A stretch of 64,000 nt of DNA from Megaustenia siamemsis (taxonomy: Eukaryota > Mollusca > Gastropoda > Stylommatophora > Ariophantidae): positions 620,001 to 684,000 of the forward strand of contig JAVIAB010000159.1 in NCBI GenBank assembly GCA_032433765.1, read 5' to 3'. Both the position numbers and the translations under genes were made by a program. Numbering within the stretch: position 1 is the stretch's first letter; every line of letters begins with the position of its first letter. The notes below the pieces were generated by a model. It did no database searches. It saw only the letters and a list, made by a program, of their open reading frames with translations, and was not told the origin of the DNA. Shown here piece after piece: positions 12,251 to 24,129 of the stretch.

Positions 12251-13925
12251 ATCATTACAACATTGTGCCGTCTGATGCTCAATTACATTCAGTGTTTAGT
12301 TTTTCTGTCTTTTATTGAATATCTGCCGTGTTTTTGTGCATAGGAGGTCCCCTATAATACATACTCTTGCCTCATCATTTCAAACCTCGAAAGAAGGCAA
12401 AACGGACAGGATACATTGCATTATCATAGTGTTGGCATTACACGTACAACTCAGAGCTCTTCGAATTACATTATGAAAATGCTTTGACCCTGCACATTAT
12501 GACATGGGCAATGTGAGAACGACAAATACAAAACCACTCAGTGATCAATCATTAAATGCTGTTACAGTATGGAAATCGGTGTACACCACTTGCGATCATG
12601 TTGCTCTTTGAACGGCCACCAACCTGTCTAGCATGCTCTATGTAGCTGTGCCAGCGAGGTTCACAACGTGATTACTTGACACACAACAGAGGAGCTGCAT
12701 TTGCAAACGTTGAGAGCAGCGATTGTTTGCGACACGTGATGACACGAGACGACGTCTAGATCTCGTACACATGTTTATGTGCACAGTTCTTTAGTTACAT
12801 TTCCTAACTCATCTGGAAATAAATCTTGGCTACACTTAAAAGTCACTCATTACACACGATGTCGGGAATGGTCGTCTAAACGCCAAAAACATTAATATCG
12901 TTAGTGGACTTTATGTATAAGGATATTGCCACTTGTGTAACAATCTTCAACTTCTGTAATAAAATCAACTTATCTAGTTCCCCAGGTAACAATGTCTATA
13001 ACTTCTGTGCGTAACTTTTATAAACAACTTCTCATGTGAAACTTCTATACAGCTAGTCCTGATCGCCTTAAGAGCACATGTTTCTTTAAAGACCCAGAAA
13101 ATCCACATATAGCTAAACCCTTTCCCATGAAGCAACTATGTCTGAATAAATTCTAAGATATCTCTATAAATCAGTCTTTTCTTTTCTAAAGGACTATCCC
13201 AGGCGATCCTCCCTGAATGTTCTGAGTCAGTCCGCCTCTATCCCAGTCTCCCTCCATGAGTGTCCTCTGAGTCTCCAGAAAACTAACCATATCTTCCTTA
13301 AATAGAGAGCTCGGTCTAACCTTATGAAGTGCAAATCTCCATTTTCTCTTTGACCATGTCAATCACATTTGTTTTTTCAATCAATGTAATGTGGAATGCT
13401 CCTTTCTATGGACAGAGCCAGTTTCTGGTTTTCTGCTTAACCTTGAGCAGTATCTAAGAAATGTGGCGAAAGTACTAACCGGATGTAACCTTCATTGGGT
13501 CTAGGTCAATTACTGCAATAAAGTGTGTTCCATTAAATTCAACGCCATTTTCAAATATTTGACAGCTTCTTGTCTCGTACCTCAACGATCAGACCATTCG
13601 TGAAACATTGAGATCAACTAGTTTCCGAATTCTGTTTTGTTGTCAAATGTGATCCACAGTGTGCAAGTCTTGAGATAGAATCAGAACAGCACCGATGAGG
13701 TAGACTGCAATGGCTCTAAACTGTCAGAGACAGATAGCTTGTATTATCCTAACTATCATATGCGAAGGTTCATGCTGCTCTCTGGTGTAACTATGTGTTA
13801 CTTGTGTTGTGTAGATGTCAAAATAGGCTGCGGTAGGGTTCTCAAGACAGAGCAGGAACGGGGGCGGAGCAGATACAGGAATGTCTCGTCTGCAGTGAAG
13901 CTATTCTGTTCTGAAGTTTAGAGTA
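12251..13925. other. No recognisable feature
   Basis: About 1.7 kb of ordinary-looking sequence without tandem repeats, transposon motifs or convincing exons. A 60-codon frame at 13739-13921 (+) has no recognisable similarity. Confidence 0.5.
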
Positions 13926-14298
13926 GGAGATGGAAATAGCGCCCCTGATCGCTACCGTCATAGTCTACAGACCAGGAGATGGAAATAGCGTCTCTCATCA
14001 CTACCGTCATAGTCTACAGACCAGCAGATGGAAATAGCGCCCCTGATCGCTACCGTCATAGTCTACAGACCAGGAGATGGAAATAGCGTCTCTCATCACT
14101 AACGTCATAGTCTACAGACCAGCAGATGGAAATAGCGCCCCTGATCACTACCGTCATAGTCTACAGACCAGCAGATGGAAATAGCGTCTCTCATCGCTAC
14201 CGTCATAGTCTACAGACCAGCAGATGGAAATAGCGTCTCTCATCGCTACCGTCATAGTCTACAGACCAGCAGATGGAAATAGCGCCTCTGGTCGCTAT
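13926..14298. repeat. 49-bp tandem array, left of LINE
   Basis: About 7.5 units of 49 bp with landmarks GAGATGGAAATAGCG, CTACCGTCATAGTCTACAG and ACCAG. The alternation of GCCCCTGATC and GTCTCTCATC variants suggests a two-unit higher-order repeat. A related 50-bp array lies beyond the LINE at 18343. Confidence 0.95.
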
Positions 14299-14325
14299 CT
14301 ATCTTTCGTTCGCCTGAAGTATTGT

Positions 14326-15276
14326 CTATATCTGCAATGTCGTTTCCTGTATAAATTTTACTATCTTTTGTAATTCTTGCAGTGGCCCATATAGTTTTGT
14401 CTGTAGTGTTGTATCTATGGGCCAATGGATTTTCCTCAGTCTACTATATTCAGTGCAGTCTTGAAGTATGTGTTCAGCAGTCAGGGGCGCCTGTCCACAT
14501 GTACAAGTAGTAGTTGAGGTGCCGATCTTGAATTTTGTATACATGTGACTAAGGAGTCGATTGTGTCCTGTTCTGAGGCGTATAATGATAACTTGTTCAT
14601 ATCTACTCATATTATGACAGGCATCCTGATTTGGGGCTTGTGGTCCTCTGATTGATTTGATTATCTGTTTCTTATGATGGTATGTAACCGGTGTATCTAG
14701 TTGTGTGCCTGTTGAACCTTCCTTTGTCAACTGATCTGCTTTCTCATTTCTTGGTATTCCACAGTGAGATGGGGTCCACTGCAGGGCAACCCTGTGGTGC
14801 TTGCAGAGTTCAGTCAATAAGGTCTGCAGATGTGGTAATTTCCTGGATTGTAGTGCCTGGCGTGCTGATCTTGCATCTGTCAAAAACACTACAGGCTGTG
14901 GGCTAAGATTACTGTTCAGCAGTTTTTCTATTGCCAACTTTATTGCTTGTATTTCTGCATCATAATTGTGACAATATTTCCCTGTTGCTATTTTATTCAT
15001 ATCCCTAGTGTTATTTGGGTACTCTGTATATGCACCTGCTCCCCTATTCTTTACTGCATTATGTGCTGATCCATCTGTGTACACACGAATCCATAGGTCT
15101 TGTGGGTATTCTTCATCCAGGAAACTGAGAGTTATTGTTTTTCGCTGTAGACTATTTTGTTCCTCTTTGTCAACTATTCCTTTCACTTCTGTCCGTATTT
15201 GAACTGATAATCCTGATTCCTCTGTCCAGGGAGTCTGTTCTGGTACGGGCAGTAGGGGGTTAACAACTCTTGGCAT
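14326..15276 (-). pseudogene. LINE RNase H domain and C-terminus (316 codons)
   Basis: An intact 316-codon frame at the 3' end of the minus-strand LINE. Residues ~60-190 form an RNase HI domain, which would degrade the RNA strand of the RNA/DNA hybrid after target-primed synthesis. Visible landmarks are TDGSAHN (first catalytic Asp), YDAEIQAIKLAI (Glu), VFLTDARSA (Asp) and WTPSHCGIPRNEKADQL (His/Asp region). After it comes a Cys/His stretch (TCTCGQAPLTAEHILQDCTEY), typical of the C-terminus of these elements. It is a fragment of a longer ORF2 whose upstream part is frameshifted, so the ATG used here is not a natural start. All catalytic residues appear preserved. Confidence 0.88.
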
Positions 15277-15480
15277 GTCTGGTGTTTGTCTACTAATACG
15301 CTTGGCTTGGTGGATAAAACTGCTTCTCTTAAGTCATCCCAATGCAAGATTTTGGAATCGGTCCTTCATTGGATGTCTCGGCATACAAGCAAATTTTTCT
15401 GCCTGTATCAGCACCTTTGTGTCCCTCCGTTCTCTCAGTGTTGGTATCCTCCACAATTTCTCCATCTCCAATATTGGTGT

Positions 15481-16617
15481 TTATTTCATTGCTCCTGTGA
15501 TGACCCTAAGTGCCTGGTTTTGTACTTTGTCCAGTTCTTGCAGTGTGGTGTTTGATGCTGAGCACCATGCGGATGATCCATATTCTAAATGTGGGCGTAT
15601 ACTCTGTTGGTAAACTTTACTGAGCATTTTCCCACTCGCACCCCATGTGGTTCCACACAGCTTTCTTAGAATAGCCAATTTCCTCCTTGCTCTTTTGGGT
15701 TGCCTTATTTATCTGCTGTTTCCAAGATAGTTTGTTATCAAATGTAACTCCGAGATATGTAGCTTGTATGTCTTCTTTCACAGGCTCATTGTTTATGTAG
15801 ATGGTTCCTGCTTTTTGTTTTGGGGAAAGAGTGAAAAGTGTAGTACTGCATTTGTCTGTTTTGATGCTGATACACCATCTATTTGTCCATGAATTCAGTG
15901 CATTCATAGCTCTTTGTAACAATTTGGAGGCCACTGTTGCAAACTCCTCTGTGCACCACATTACCAAGTCATCTGCATACATTGCCACTTTGATGTCATG
16001 TGGTAGTTCAGTAACTAGGTCATTGATGTAGATCAGAAAAAGTGTTGGAGATAGTACCCCTCCCTGTGGAACGCCCTGGCGCAGTAAGACCTTCTTACTC
16101 TTAAGACCATCCAGTTGCACTCTGGCTCTCCTGTTATGCAGGTATGCTTTGGCCCATTTGTACATCCTGCCATTTACTCCGTAATTTATCAGTTTCTTCA
16201 AAAGCCCTTCCTTCCATACCTTATCAAATGCTTTCTTTAGGTCTATCCATGCTGCTAGTACCAGTTTCTTTTCCTGAAACGAATCCTCAATTTCCTCGGA
16301 AAGATAGGTTGCTTAATCTTCGGTAGAGTAACACTGTCTAAAGCCTGCTTGTTGTGGGACAAGGAGATTTTAACTTTCTAGGTACCACGCAGTCTGAGAT
16401 TGATTATACGTTCCATTGTTTTACACAAACAGCTTGTAAAGCTGATTGGTCTATAGCTGGATGTCATTGAACCATCTTTTCCTGGTTTTAGTAATGGTAT
16501 CATAATTGCTTCTCTCCATGCCTGTGGCACTCTACCTGTGATCCAGCAAATGTTGTAGATCTGCAGTAGTTTTGCTTTAGCTGCAGTTCCCAAGTTCTTA
16601 ATCATCTCATTGGACAC
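15481..16617 (-). pseudogene. LINE reverse transcriptase, frameshifted
   Basis: RT homology is spread over three frames. 16617-16378 holds the finger region (LLKPGKDGSMTSSYRPISFT). 16201-15617 holds the palm, with RQGVPQGGVLSPTLFLIYIN and the catalytic YADD in AMYADDLVMW. 15678-15481 holds the thumb (SIRPHLEYGSSAWC, LDKVQNQALRVITGA). Motif A, between 16378 and 16201, is disrupted. The parts belong to the same ORF2 as the RNase H at 15276-14326 and the endonuclease upstream. Broken frames mean no functional product. Confidence 0.87.
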
Positions 16618-16751
16618 TCCATCACTTCTGGTGACTTTTTCACTTTTAATTTGGATATTGCCAGCTCTAGCTCTCTTTGTGTAACGGGTATTCCCATGAC
16701 TTCTTGTGCGGTCTCTTCTTGTCTTGCATTTTGTTGCTTTAAACGGGTCTC

Positions 16752-17332
16752 TTATCTTTTCTCTAGGCTAATTTCAATAATATTGTCATTTGCAAAGGAG
16801 TCTGCAAAGTGATTTGCTGCATGTTTACCTGTTAGGATGTTTCCATCCTTCTTCAGTGTAATTTTGGTGTTCCTTTCTGTACCCTCATCATTCAGCTGTT
16901 TTACAAGCTTCCACACTTTTCTTGTGTCTCGTTCAAGATTCAAGGACTCTGTTTTCTCTTTCCAGCTTCTCCGTCTGGCTTGTAGTTTAGCCCATTGAAA
17001 TTTGGCTTTAGCATGCTGATAGTTATTGTGGTGTGTTCCTGGCAGGGGTTATTTTCTGCCTGCTTTCGAGATATTTCCATGTCATTGTGCAGTTGCTCTA
17101 GTTCACTACTCCAGTATGGTTTGTAGTGTTTCCGTGCCCCTCTAGGTATTGTTTCACTGGCAGCTTGTATTATTAGTCTACTGAATTCATCAACTATATT
17201 GTTGATGTCTCTATCTGTATTTAGATCTTTAGTCAGTACACTGGTGTAGTGTTGATACATTTTCCAGTCTGCCTTTTTGTAATTCCATCTGGAGAGAGTG
17301 CTGCTCTCATTGACGGCCTCATTTTGCACCAC
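16752..17332 (-). pseudogene. LINE ORF2 region between endonuclease and RT
   Basis: Two adjacent minus-strand frames (17332-16940 and 16943-16752) read as the linker between endonuclease and RT. They show YKPYWSSELEQLHNDMEISR and RDTRKVWKLVKQLNDEGTER, the usual lysine- and arginine-rich text before the RT fingers in I/Jockey-type LINEs. No enzymatic motif lies here. Position and order fit the same element. Confidence 0.75.
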
Positions 17333-17392
17333 TAAAAAGACTGGTCGGTGGTCGCTGCCTCCAAGTTGTTTCCCAACAATATGTGTGATATT

Positions 17393-18152
17393 CTAATCCA
17401 GGTCTGGTGAATGGAAAGCAAGGTCTGGTGTAGATGTGGTATGCCATGATCTGGAGTAGAATGTTAGTGGATCTGTTGTCTGGTTAGAGCCCATTGTCAT
17501 CCTGCCAATTTTCAAGTTCTTCACCTCTCTTGTCCATATCTTCATAGCGCCAGCTCTGTGAATGGCTGTTAAAGTCTCTACATGCAATTATTCTTTCTTT
17601 TAATGTAATTGTGTTTAGTGCTAGTGGGCGGTCTCTCGGAGTAGTAGTTAAGTAGGTGAAAGTCTGTATTTTCTGACCTGAGGTGCAGTATTTGATATTC
17701 CGCCCCATCCATATACATTTCAATCCGACATACATTGATGTTGTTCTTTACAAGTGTCAATATTCCGCCATTTTGTCTGTTTTTTCTGTCAGATCGGTAG
17801 CACTGGTATCCCCTAATCTTCAAGGCTATGTCGTTGTTTAGATGGGTTTCCTGCAAACAACATGTGCTTAATTGTTCTTCATGCGGTATATTTTCTAATT
17901 CTATGTTTTAATGTACCCGTCTCTTTTGCTGTTGATGCCTTCAGCATTCCAGTGCATTATTTTGAGTGGTCTTATTTTGGATTGGCCAGTAGCTCTATTC
18001 TCTCGCCCCCTGACTCCACAGAGCGTTTGAGAAGGACATCCAGTAATAGAGGTTGGGCCCTTACGAGGCTGAGGGCCCGGCGCTGCACATGCCTGAGTGT
18101 CCATCACAGGGCGAGTGCCATATTGATTTGCGGTTATAGACATACTTCCCAT
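17393..18152 (-). pseudogene. LINE AP-type endonuclease, frameshifted
   Basis: Endonuclease motifs of the exonuclease III/APE fold are spread over several frames. They are LKIMHWNAEGINSKR (Asn motif) near 17930, MQETHLNNDI (catalytic Glu) at 17856, a GGILTLVKNN stretch, and a DFNSHSQSW motif near 17565. In the last of these the usual Gly before DFN is Arg. A TPDLAFHS motif follows near 17410. In the family this domain nicks the target DNA to prime reverse transcription. At least three frameshifts inactivate it. The ATG at 18152 is a plausible ORF2 start, but an N-terminal extension without similarity precedes the domain. Confidence 0.83.
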
Positions 18153-18342
18153 TGGCGTGAGTGCGCAGCATGCTGATTGCTGTGGTGCGCCTTTTGGCTG
18201 GTTGCCTCCGACTTCAGCACTTAAATTTGCCAGAGCAGGCTGTGGTCTTGCTCGGGTGTAGGAAGGCCTGGCCAGTCCTCGTTTTCAGTCTCTGGTGACT
18301 GTTAAGCCCCATCCCCACGACAAGGAGCTGGCCTTGATAAGG

Positions 18343-18840
18343 TCTGATCGCTATGATCAGAGTCTACAGACCAGGTGATGTAAACCGCGTTTCTCATCGC
18401 TACCATCATAGTCCACAGACCAGGATATGTAAATCGCGTTCTCACCGCTGCTGTCATTGTCTACAGACCAAAGAGATGTAAATCGCGACAGTAATCACTA
18501 CGATCCTTGTCTACAGACCAAAGAGATGTAAATCGCGACAGTAATCACTACGATCCTTGTCTACAGACCAAAGAGATGTAAATCGCGACAGTAATCACTA
18601 CGATCCTTGTTTACAGACCAAAGAGATGTAAATCGCGACAGTAATCACTACGATCCTTGTCTACAGACCAGGATATGTAAATCGCGACAGTAATCACTAC
18701 GATCCTTGTTTACAGACCAGGAGATGTAAATCGCGACAGTAATCACTACGATCCTTGTTTACAGACCAAAGAGATGTAAATCGCGACAGTAATCACTACG
18801 ATCCTTGTTTACAGACCAGTAGATGTAAATCGCTCTTGTG
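18343..18840. repeat. 49/50-bp tandem array, right of LINE
   Basis: About ten units. The first two or three resemble the left array; later ones are 50 bp with AGAGATGTAAATCGCGACAG, TAATCACTACGATCCTTG and TCTACAGACCA. They share the CTACAGACCAG and GATG landmarks with 13926-14298. The two halves are one array split by the LINE, homogenised to different variants. Confidence 0.93.
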
Positions 18841-19204
18841 ATTACAACGATCGTAGCCTGAACGTTTCTGTTATTTCTGTTACGTCAAATGAAGTCCGCT
18901 TGACCAAGCAGAAACAGAAACTCTCAGTGCTTGTTGTTCTAGAAAACTGAAGATAATGTGTCTTCTGTCACTTCGGCCTTAAGATCAGTGCTTTTTATTC
19001 CGTGCTTTGATTTATATTTAATTATAATAGTCTGTGTGTTATACATGAAGAAGGATTTTGGCGAAGCGTCGTAATTTGTAATGTCCTACTATTAGTTTAG
19101 CTACTTCATATTGTTGTATGTTTATTTGACATGTTGTCCTAAGCTCTAATCACGGCCGAGAATAGTAGTTCGTATTAGTGCTTATCTCCAATATTGTTTG
19201 ACGT
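18841..19204. other. No recognisable feature
   Basis: Unique AT-rich sequence between two arrays. No coding or transposon signal was seen. Confidence 0.5.
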
Positions 19205-20335
19205 CATACAGCTGTCATTGATTTGTATCGACAATGGGGGTCTGTGTTGCCACTTTGGCTCCTGTAGCCATCATTGATTTGTATCGACCATGAGAGTCTG
19301 TGCTGTCACTTTTGGCTCATGTAGCCAACATTGATTTGTATTGACAATGGGGGTCTGTGCTGCCACTTTTGGCTCATGTAGCCATCATTGATTTGTATCT
19401 ATCATGAGGGTCTGTGTTGCCACTTTTGGCTCATGTAGCCATCATTTATTTGTATCTATCATGAGGGTATGTGCTGCCACTTTTGGCCCATGTAGCCATC
19501 ATTGATTTGTATCGACAATGAGGGTCTGTGCTGTCGCTTTTGGCTCCTGTAGCCATCGTCGATATGTATCTATCATGAGGGTCTCTGCTGCCACTTTTGG
19601 CTCATGTAGCCATCGTCGATTTGTATCTGTCATGAGGGTCTCTGCTGCCACTTTTGGCTCATGTAGCCATCATTGATTTGTATCGACAATGGGGGGTCTG
19701 TGTTGCCACTTTGGCCCATGTAGCCATCATTGATATGTATCTACCATGAGGGTCCGGTAGAATGTGCTGTCACTTTTGGCTTATGTAGCCAACATTGATT
19801 TGTATCTGTCATGAGGGTCTGTGATGTCACTTTTAGCTCATATAGCTATCATTGATTTGTATCTACTATGAGGGTCTGGTATAACGTGTTGTCATTTTTG
19901 GCTTCTGTAGCTATCACTGATGTGTATCTGTCATGAGGCTCTGTGCTGCCACGTTTAGCTCATATAGCTATCATTGACTTGTATCTACCATGAGGGTCCG
20001 ATAGAATGTGCTGTCACTTTTGGCTCATGTAGCCATCATTAGATTGTATCTACCATGAGGGTTTGTGTTGTCACTTTTGAATTATGTAGCCATCATTTAT
20101 TTGTATCTAACATGAGGATATGTGCTGTCACTTTTGGCTCATGTAGCCATCATCTATTTGTATCTATTATGAGGGTCTGTGCTGCCACTTTTGGTTCATG
20201 TAGCCATAATTTATTTGTATCCATAATGAGGGTCTGTGCTGCCACTTTTGGCTCATGTAGCCATCATTTATTTGTATCTATCATGAGGGTCTGTGCTGCC
20301 ACTTTTGGCTCATGTAGCCATCATTGAATTTAGCG
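19205..20335. repeat. 57-bp tandem array
   Basis: About twenty units with landmarks GTAGCCATCATTGATTTGTAT, ATGAGGGTCTGTGCTGCCAC and TTTTGGCTCATG. Several units carry an inserted CGGTAGAATG. The last units (20055-20327) are open in one frame, which is only translated repeat (57 is divisible by 3). Confidence 0.95.
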
Positions 20336-20479
20336 ATCAGCGCATACAGAATGAGGTTTTAGAGGTCCCCACATAAAAATTGTGGATTTACAGATTCCCA
20401 AATACAAAATATGTGCTCACGATAACAAAACTCATTTTTTAAAAAATCGTATTGAGAGCAAGATACAAAATTTAGTACT

Positions 20480-21310
20480 CTAAAACATGACAGACCTCAG
20501 ATTTTCTGTTCAGTGGAGCTGCCTAAAACATGACAGAATCCCACTTTTGTTTCCAGTGGAGCTGCCTAAAAATGTCAGAACTCAGATTCTGTGTCGAGTG
20601 GAGCTGCCTAAAACATTTCAGAACTCAGATTTTGTGTTCAATGGAGCTGCCTAAAACATCTCAGAACTCAGATTTTGTGTTCAATGGAGCTGCCTAAAAC
20701 ATGTCAGAACTCAGATTTTGTGTTCAGTGGAGCTGCCTAAAACATCTCAGAACTCAGATTTTGTGTTCAATGGAGCTGCCTAAAACATCTCAGAACTCAG
20801 ATTCTGTGTTCAGTGGAGCTGCCTAAAACATCTCAGAACTCAGATTTTGTGTTCAATGGAGCTGCCTAAAACATGTCAGAACTCAGATTTTGTGTTCAGT
20901 GGAGCTGCCTAAAACATCTCAGAACTCAGATTTTGTGTTCAGTGGAGCTGCCTAAAACATGTCAGAACTCAGATTTTGTGACCAGTGGAGCTGCCTAAAA
21001 CATGTCAGAACTCAGATTTTGTGTTCAGTGGAGCTGCCTAAAACATCTCAGAACTCAGATTTTGTGTTCAGTGGAGCTGCCTAAAACATCTCAGAACTCA
21101 GATTTTGTGACCAGTGGCGCTGCCTAAAATATGTCAGAACTCCGATTTTGTGACCAGTGGAGCTGCCTAAAACATCTCAGAACTCCGATTTTGTGTTCAG
21201 TGGAGCTGCCTAAAACATCTCAGAACTCCGATTTTGTGTTCAGTGGAGCTGCCTAAAACATCTCAGAACTCCGATTTTGTGTTCAGTGGAGCTGCCTAAA
21301 TTATGTCATA
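20480..21310. repeat. 43-bp tandem array
   Basis: About nineteen units of 43 bp with landmarks CAGAACTCAGATTTTGTG, TTCAGTGGAGCTGCC and TAAAACAT. Two sub-variants (CATCTCAG, CATGTCAG) alternate. The right end decays into unique sequence. Confidence 0.95.
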
Positions 21311-22248
21311 ATCAACATTTTGTGTACAACGGTTCCTCTTTTTCACACATGCCTCAATTAATTCCTGACTGCTGCTAATTTTAATGTTTTAATCGAATAG
21401 CCCACCCTGCTAATCTCTCCAAGCATGTCAATATCACGTGTTGTTCTGTCATTCAAAGGCAAACAATCAATAGATGTCTCCCTGTCTGTGACAAATATAA
21501 ATGTATGTTCAAATACTTTCAAATGCTTTCTCAGCTCCGCCCACTGCTGTCCTGTTTCCCGGAATAAAGAATATAACAAATGTCCGATTTTGTTTTGAAC
21601 CTTCGTCGCTGACAATTGACCCCAAGTAATTAAAATTGTAAACTGTTTGTAGATCTTGTCTATTTAATTTGATTTTTACAACACGCCAGAGGAAATAATT
21701 GTTGATATTAACTATTTGGCTTTATTCTGGCTTTTGTGATGCTGTGATTGGCCTTGTTTTCTGATCGTCACCAGGTAATCCCGTTATTGACGTCACTTCC
21801 TGTAATCAGCTGCGTCCAGGCCTCCCAGGCCGGGTCGAGATCAGTGAGTATTTGTGCCATTTGTGCCGGCTCATGAAATAATTGAAACCTGACAACAAAT
21901 ACAACAATGATAATCTGAAGGGAACCATCAACGGCACATGATGACATCTTGATTCATCTTGTACCCGTCCATTTTAATTAAAATATTCAACATTTTTGTC
22001 TTAAGAAGAACAACAAATATTTATAATATAACAATATTGCGATTCACGTTGATTTACTATTTTTAGTATTTACTTTAAAAATGTCTAACTCTTCCTTACT
22101 TCCTTATTTTTCTAATCTTTCTATTTGACACTCATCCTACCTCCCCTCATGTAGCCTCCTTTCTTATTCCAACATCCTACTTTCTTTTCTGTCCATCTCT
22201 CCATTCACCGGTTGATCATCTAACATGTTATTGTTTTGATAGTGTTGT
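21311..22248. other. No recognisable feature
   Basis: AT-rich unique sequence. A minus-strand frame of 85 codons (21615-21358) has no recognisable domain. Confidence 0.45.
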
Positions 22249-22318
22249 GTTCCTTGTAAAGCTCGCTGTCACCATACATATTGTAGTTGCAGTGTTTAAC
22301 ACTCCCCACCACTGGCTT
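22249..22318 (+). mobile_element. Degenerate Penelope-like end
   Basis: TTCCTTGTAAAGCTCGCTGTC, then ACCATACATATTGTAG and CACTCCCCACCACTGGC. This matches in order, with several differences, the right arm of the inverted pair at 29394-29455 (TGTAAAGCTGTCACCATAAC, ACACCCCACTACTGGC). I read it as an older copy of the same element end. Confidence 0.45.
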
Positions 22319-22444
22319 CCCACATTCACGTTGCCTGTATGTGACTGAATTAAAAAAAAAAAGTGATGCACATTAAATTACCTATTTCTTTTTTGAATTA
22401 GTCACGACCCCCTGCAGATTTCTGCAGACTAAACAAATATGTCA

Positions 22445-23312
22445 TGTTTTAGAGTACTGGAGACAGGTATGCATCCTATCACCAAGCTTGTTCAATCTAT
22501 ACACTGAGCAAATCTTTTAAAACATCATAGAGATGCCAGGCCTAAACATATTGGAAAGATAATCTACCTAATATTGATACTGATAAGAAACTAAAGACTA
22601 CAACAATACTGAATGTAATAAGCATGGGGAGCAAAAATATAGACTAGATATGAATATCAAAAAGACTAAAACTATGATCATAAACAAAGAAAATACTAAA
22701 AATCCACAAGTAGATATAAAAATTAATGGAATAGACGTGGAGACAGTTCAGAACTACAACTACCTTGGACATACAATAACCAGTGATGGAAAATGTACAA
22801 CTGAAATAAACAAAAGAATAGGAATGGCAAAAAGTAATTTTAATGTCATGAAGAACATACTAACATTGAAACAAATAACACCAGGGCTAAAACTAAGAAT
22901 AGCAAATTGTTATGTCTTTCAACATTCCTATATGTTGCAGAAACATGGACATTAGACAAGAAAACAGAACAGAGAATTGAAGCCTTTGAAATGTGGATAT
23001 ATAGAAGAATAGGTAGAATTGGATGGAAGGAAAAGAAAACAAATGATGAAGTGGAACAACTAAAAATGAAAAGAGAACTACTAAAGACAATTCAAACAAG
23101 ACAAATGTGATTTTTGGGGACACAACAGCCTACTAAAAGTAATCCTGGAGGGATAAATACAAGGTAAAAGAGGCAGACCAAGACTAACATGGACGAGTAA
23201 CATCAAAAGATGGACAAATCAGCCTATGACAACCGCACCATCAAAGCAAGAGACAGAAGAATGGCACTCCATGGTAGCCAACCTTCATTGCAGAGATGGC
23301 ACTCGATGATGA
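22445..23312 (+). mobile_element. Decayed RTE-like LINE, 3' half
   Basis: Starts inside the RT with a degraded RQxCxLSPSLFNLY motif near 22465, then skips the catalytic YADD region (deleted or unreadable). It resumes with the thumb and C-terminal text in frames at 22650-22955 (YNYLGHTITSDGKCTTEINKR) and 22907-23110 (AETWTLDKKTEQRIEAFEMW, YRRIGRIGWKEKKTNDEV). It ends with CACTCGATGATGATGA, the same GAT-rich tail as the copy ending at 27945. Many frameshifts; an old relative of that element. Confidence 0.82.
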
Positions 23313-23914
23313 TGAAACAAATACGTTACCTAGTAAAAATAACAAGTGAGCCAAAAATTAGGTCATACAGGCAATGCATTTGAGAGTGGTGTTGCAAAAA
23401 GGGGAAGGGGTGGGACGTATGCAAATAAAATTCAAATAACAAAGCTCCTTGCTTCAATATAACATACAAATAGCACCAGGGTTACGAAGGAGCACCTCAC
23501 AGCAGCAGAACTGCAAGTTGTCAGTGACTCACATCTCATGGCTTGCGTCAGGATCAGTAACCCATACCCTGCTCCAACTCTCTGTGGTGCCTCTAGTAAC
23601 AGACTAATCTGTCTAGTCTGGCCAAGCTATATTCAAAATAATGATCTTTTGGAATTATGACCAACAAATTGTAAAAAGGCTATAGAAACCCATGAGAATT
23701 TTTATTCCATGGATAAATTTCATTTCATAAAAAAATCTTCCACAAATGATAACAACTTGAAACGTTACCTACTTATGTAGAATTTGAAGCTTAATCTAAA
23801 TCTACATGCCAATTTCCTGTGTTCTCTATTATATTGAGAAATGAAAGGTGTGTTCTGTGGTGTTAACAAACATGATGTTGACAAAGATTGGCCGATTGGG
23901 ATTGAATTAAACTT
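23313..23914. other. No recognisable feature
   Basis: Unique sequence between a LINE tail and LINE-tail fragments. No supported gene. Confidence 0.45.
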
Positions 23915-24129
23915 CATCATCATGTGCCATACCGGTTGGCGTAGGATATCATGTCCTTCCACAATCATCTATCTACAGTGCATCGTATCAGTTCTGGTGT
24001 TGAATGTTTTTCACCATGATCATCATCATGTGCTATACCGGTTGGCGTAGGCGATCATGTCCTTCCACAATCTTCTATCTACAGTGCATCGTATCAGTTC
24101 TGGTGTTGACTGTTTTCCACCATGATCAT
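23915..24129 (-). mobile_element. Two tandem antisense LINE tails (106-bp step)
   Basis: Two head-to-tail copies, at 23915-24023 and 24021-24129. Each reads CATCATCATG, then ACCGGTTGGCGTAGG, ATCATGTCCTTCCACAATC and TCGTATCAGTTCTGGTGTTG. On the minus strand this is the end of the RTE-like ORF (KIVEGHDxLRQPVxHMMM) and its GATGATG tail. The inner ends share ACCATGATCAT. The same tail heads the nested insertion at 25234. Confidence 0.8.

Larger units (their letters stand above)
14299..18342 (-). mobile_element. I-superfamily-like LINE inserted in the 49/50-bp array
   Basis: A roughly 4.0-kb minus-strand non-LTR element encoding, in its own order, an AP endonuclease (from 18152), an RT (16617-15481) and an RNase H (15276-14326). 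An RNase H after the RT is characteristic of the I superfamily. The flanks are TCTGGTCGCTAT (14287-14298) and TCTGATCGCTAT (18343-18354), a 12-bp target-site duplication with one difference. Both belong to the flanking 49/50-bp repeat. No gag-like first frame is recognisable, so the element is probably 5'-truncated. Several frameshifts make it inactive. Confidence 0.88.

Noticed and set aside
20055..20327. 90-codon Cys-rich frame
   Set aside because: It is the 57-bp tandem repeat read in frame (57 is a multiple of 3), with no other coding evidence.
21358..21615. 85-codon minus-strand frame
   Set aside because: No recognisable family and no supporting context; kept only as part of unannotated sequence.
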